Assembly (NCBI GenBank): GCA_902729315.2
Contig: LR746272.1
Location: 124,001-188,000 of the forward strand
Source: Spirodela intermedia
Lineage: Eukaryota > Streptophyta > Magnoliopsida > Alismatales > Araceae
DNA length: 64,000 nucleotides
Direction of reading: 5' to 3'
In this document: positions 63,195 through 64,000 of the stretch, piece after piece
Position numbering within the stretch: the first letter of the stretch is position 1
How the letters are laid out: the number at the start of each line of letters is the position of its first letter
The notes under the pieces: generated by a model
Seen by the model: only the letters and a program-made list of their open reading frames with translations
Database searches by the model: none
What the model was told of the DNA's origin: nothing
Program-made: the position numbers and the translations under genes

Positions 63195-64000
63195 ATGGGA
63201 TCTGCAGATGTCACCGAGTCTCAGTTCACCTCAGACTATGCTCACGGACCTCCATGGGTGTTCAAAGGCAGGCAAGACACACGCTGCTTCAAGTTTTTAC
63301 TGATGTTTCTAAAGCCCGTTTTGACCCATGGATTGACGATTGCAGTGTCAATTTTCTATATTTTCTCAGAGCGCTCTATCAGCTTCATCTCGTGAAGAAA
63401 GAAATCGCCTGTAAGTTAATCCCTAAAGAGCTGAAACTGGTGGAAGCATTTGGGTAAGGGCCTTCACAATGCAATGCTTTCTCCTTGGGTCTTCGAAAGT
63501 CACATCGCTTTGGAGATTCTTTTTCCTCATCGGTCGGAAGTTTACCTTCTTGCTTGCTTTTGAACACAAGCATCCATATTGCAGATACACGCTCGGTGGT
63601 CTGTTTCTTGCTCACTATGATGCCAGCCCAGCTGGGGTATTTGACGAGGTTGGCCATGTTTGACTGGTTTTATCGTTATTTTTGCCCAAATAGTCAGCTA
63701 AATGGATAAGTTGTCTGGTGAGAGTAGTACTCATGGGATATACCATCTGTATTTCTTAGACATAGGGAATTTGTGCAGTATGCAGCGCATGACTCGATTG
63801 CCCTCCTGGTTTGATTCTCTTGTTATTCGGTAAGTTATGAGAGATTATAACTGACTCAAGATTGCGCTGTTCTGTCTCTGTTCCCAGCTCGTGGTCATTT
63901 CAGGCATCGTGTGGAATCCTCCAACCTCATGCGCGTACGTTTCTTTATTATGCCTATTATTTTCCAAATGTCCGCGGTCATGATATATACAGGCATTTTT
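63195..64000 (+). CDS. NXD1: NXD1 copy 2, truncated by window end
   Basis: Duplicate of NXD1. Exons in view: 63195-63271, 63370-63453, 63585-63648 and 63888-63934, with the same lengths as copy 1. The encoded part runs from MGSADVTESQ through FKGRALYQLHLVK and GYTLGGLFLAHY to GIVWNPPTSCA. The next exon would begin at about 64057. The GC splice donor of the first coding intron (63272-63273) is conserved. Confidence 0.9.

Larger units (their letters stand above)
49125..64000. repeat. Segmental duplication, copy 2
   Basis: A collinear, same-strand, nearly identical copy of 1-15093, cut by the window end. The junction with the single-copy DNA to the left contains no Ns. The true left limit may lie further left, because the matching part of copy 1 is outside the window. 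Confidence 0.97.

Noticed and set aside
1-64000. CRISPR array, phage, operon or plasmid-like system
   Set aside because: The tandem repeats are microsatellites or retroelement-related, and the genes are intron-rich plant genes in mixed orientation.
1-64000. tRNA or rRNA genes
   Set aside because: I saw no tRNA-like box A/box B pair or rRNA core on either strand; a covariance search would be needed to exclude small RNAs.

Overview
This is nuclear DNA from a flowering plant. The genes are split by many short GT-AG introns and encode plant-specific families: NXD1, SAUR, DUF1685, a DUF547/leucine-zipper protein, a plastid FAX protein and a type I CAX exchanger. Coding 5' ends are GC-rich, CT/GA microsatellites sit in leaders, and Ty1/copia and Ty3/gypsy remnants are present. 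The GC-rich first exons suggest a monocot, possibly a commelinid, but I cannot name a species.

Layout. (1) 1-15093: a three-gene block. A CAX-type cation/H+ exchanger (+) converges on the proteasome lid subunit RPN5 (-), and RPN5 is divergent from NXD1 (+, neoxanthin synthesis), which runs on to 16959. (2) 17-20.5 kb: the 5' part of a UBP26-like histone deubiquitinase, cut off by a 10-N assembly gap. (3) 20.5-23.7 kb: AT-rich, decayed antisense copia element. (4) 24.7-33.1 kb: a FAX-type plastid fatty-acid exporter (-) with a partially duplicated last exon, a DUF1685 gene (+) and an intronless SAUR gene (-). (5) 34.65-39.2 kb: AT-rich, decayed gypsy element followed by three diverged ~190-bp tandem units. 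(6) 39.8-44.1 kb: a DUF547 protein with a MIP1-type leucine zipper (-). (7) 44.1-49.1 kb: GC-rich intergenic DNA with no supported gene. (8) 49125-64000: a second, nearly identical, collinear copy of block 1. It holds an intact CAX and an intact RPN5, and its NXD1 is cut by the window end.

The main structural feature is the ~15-kb duplication, which extends past both window edges. Exon lengths are identical in the two copies and the reading frames are open in both. Differences are scattered substitutions, repeat-length changes, microhomology deletions and one templated inverted insertion that forms a perfect 24-bp-arm hairpin. It is either a recent segmental or tandem duplication, or two haplotypes of one locus placed in series by the assembler. 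The left boundary of copy 2 is gap-free, but copy 1's left boundary lies outside the window, so the choice cannot be made here.

The genes are ordinary housekeeping or regulatory genes and do not form a pathway. I found no operon-like, CRISPR, phage or toxin system. Exon coordinates were derived by hand from reading frame, splice consensus and family resemblance.
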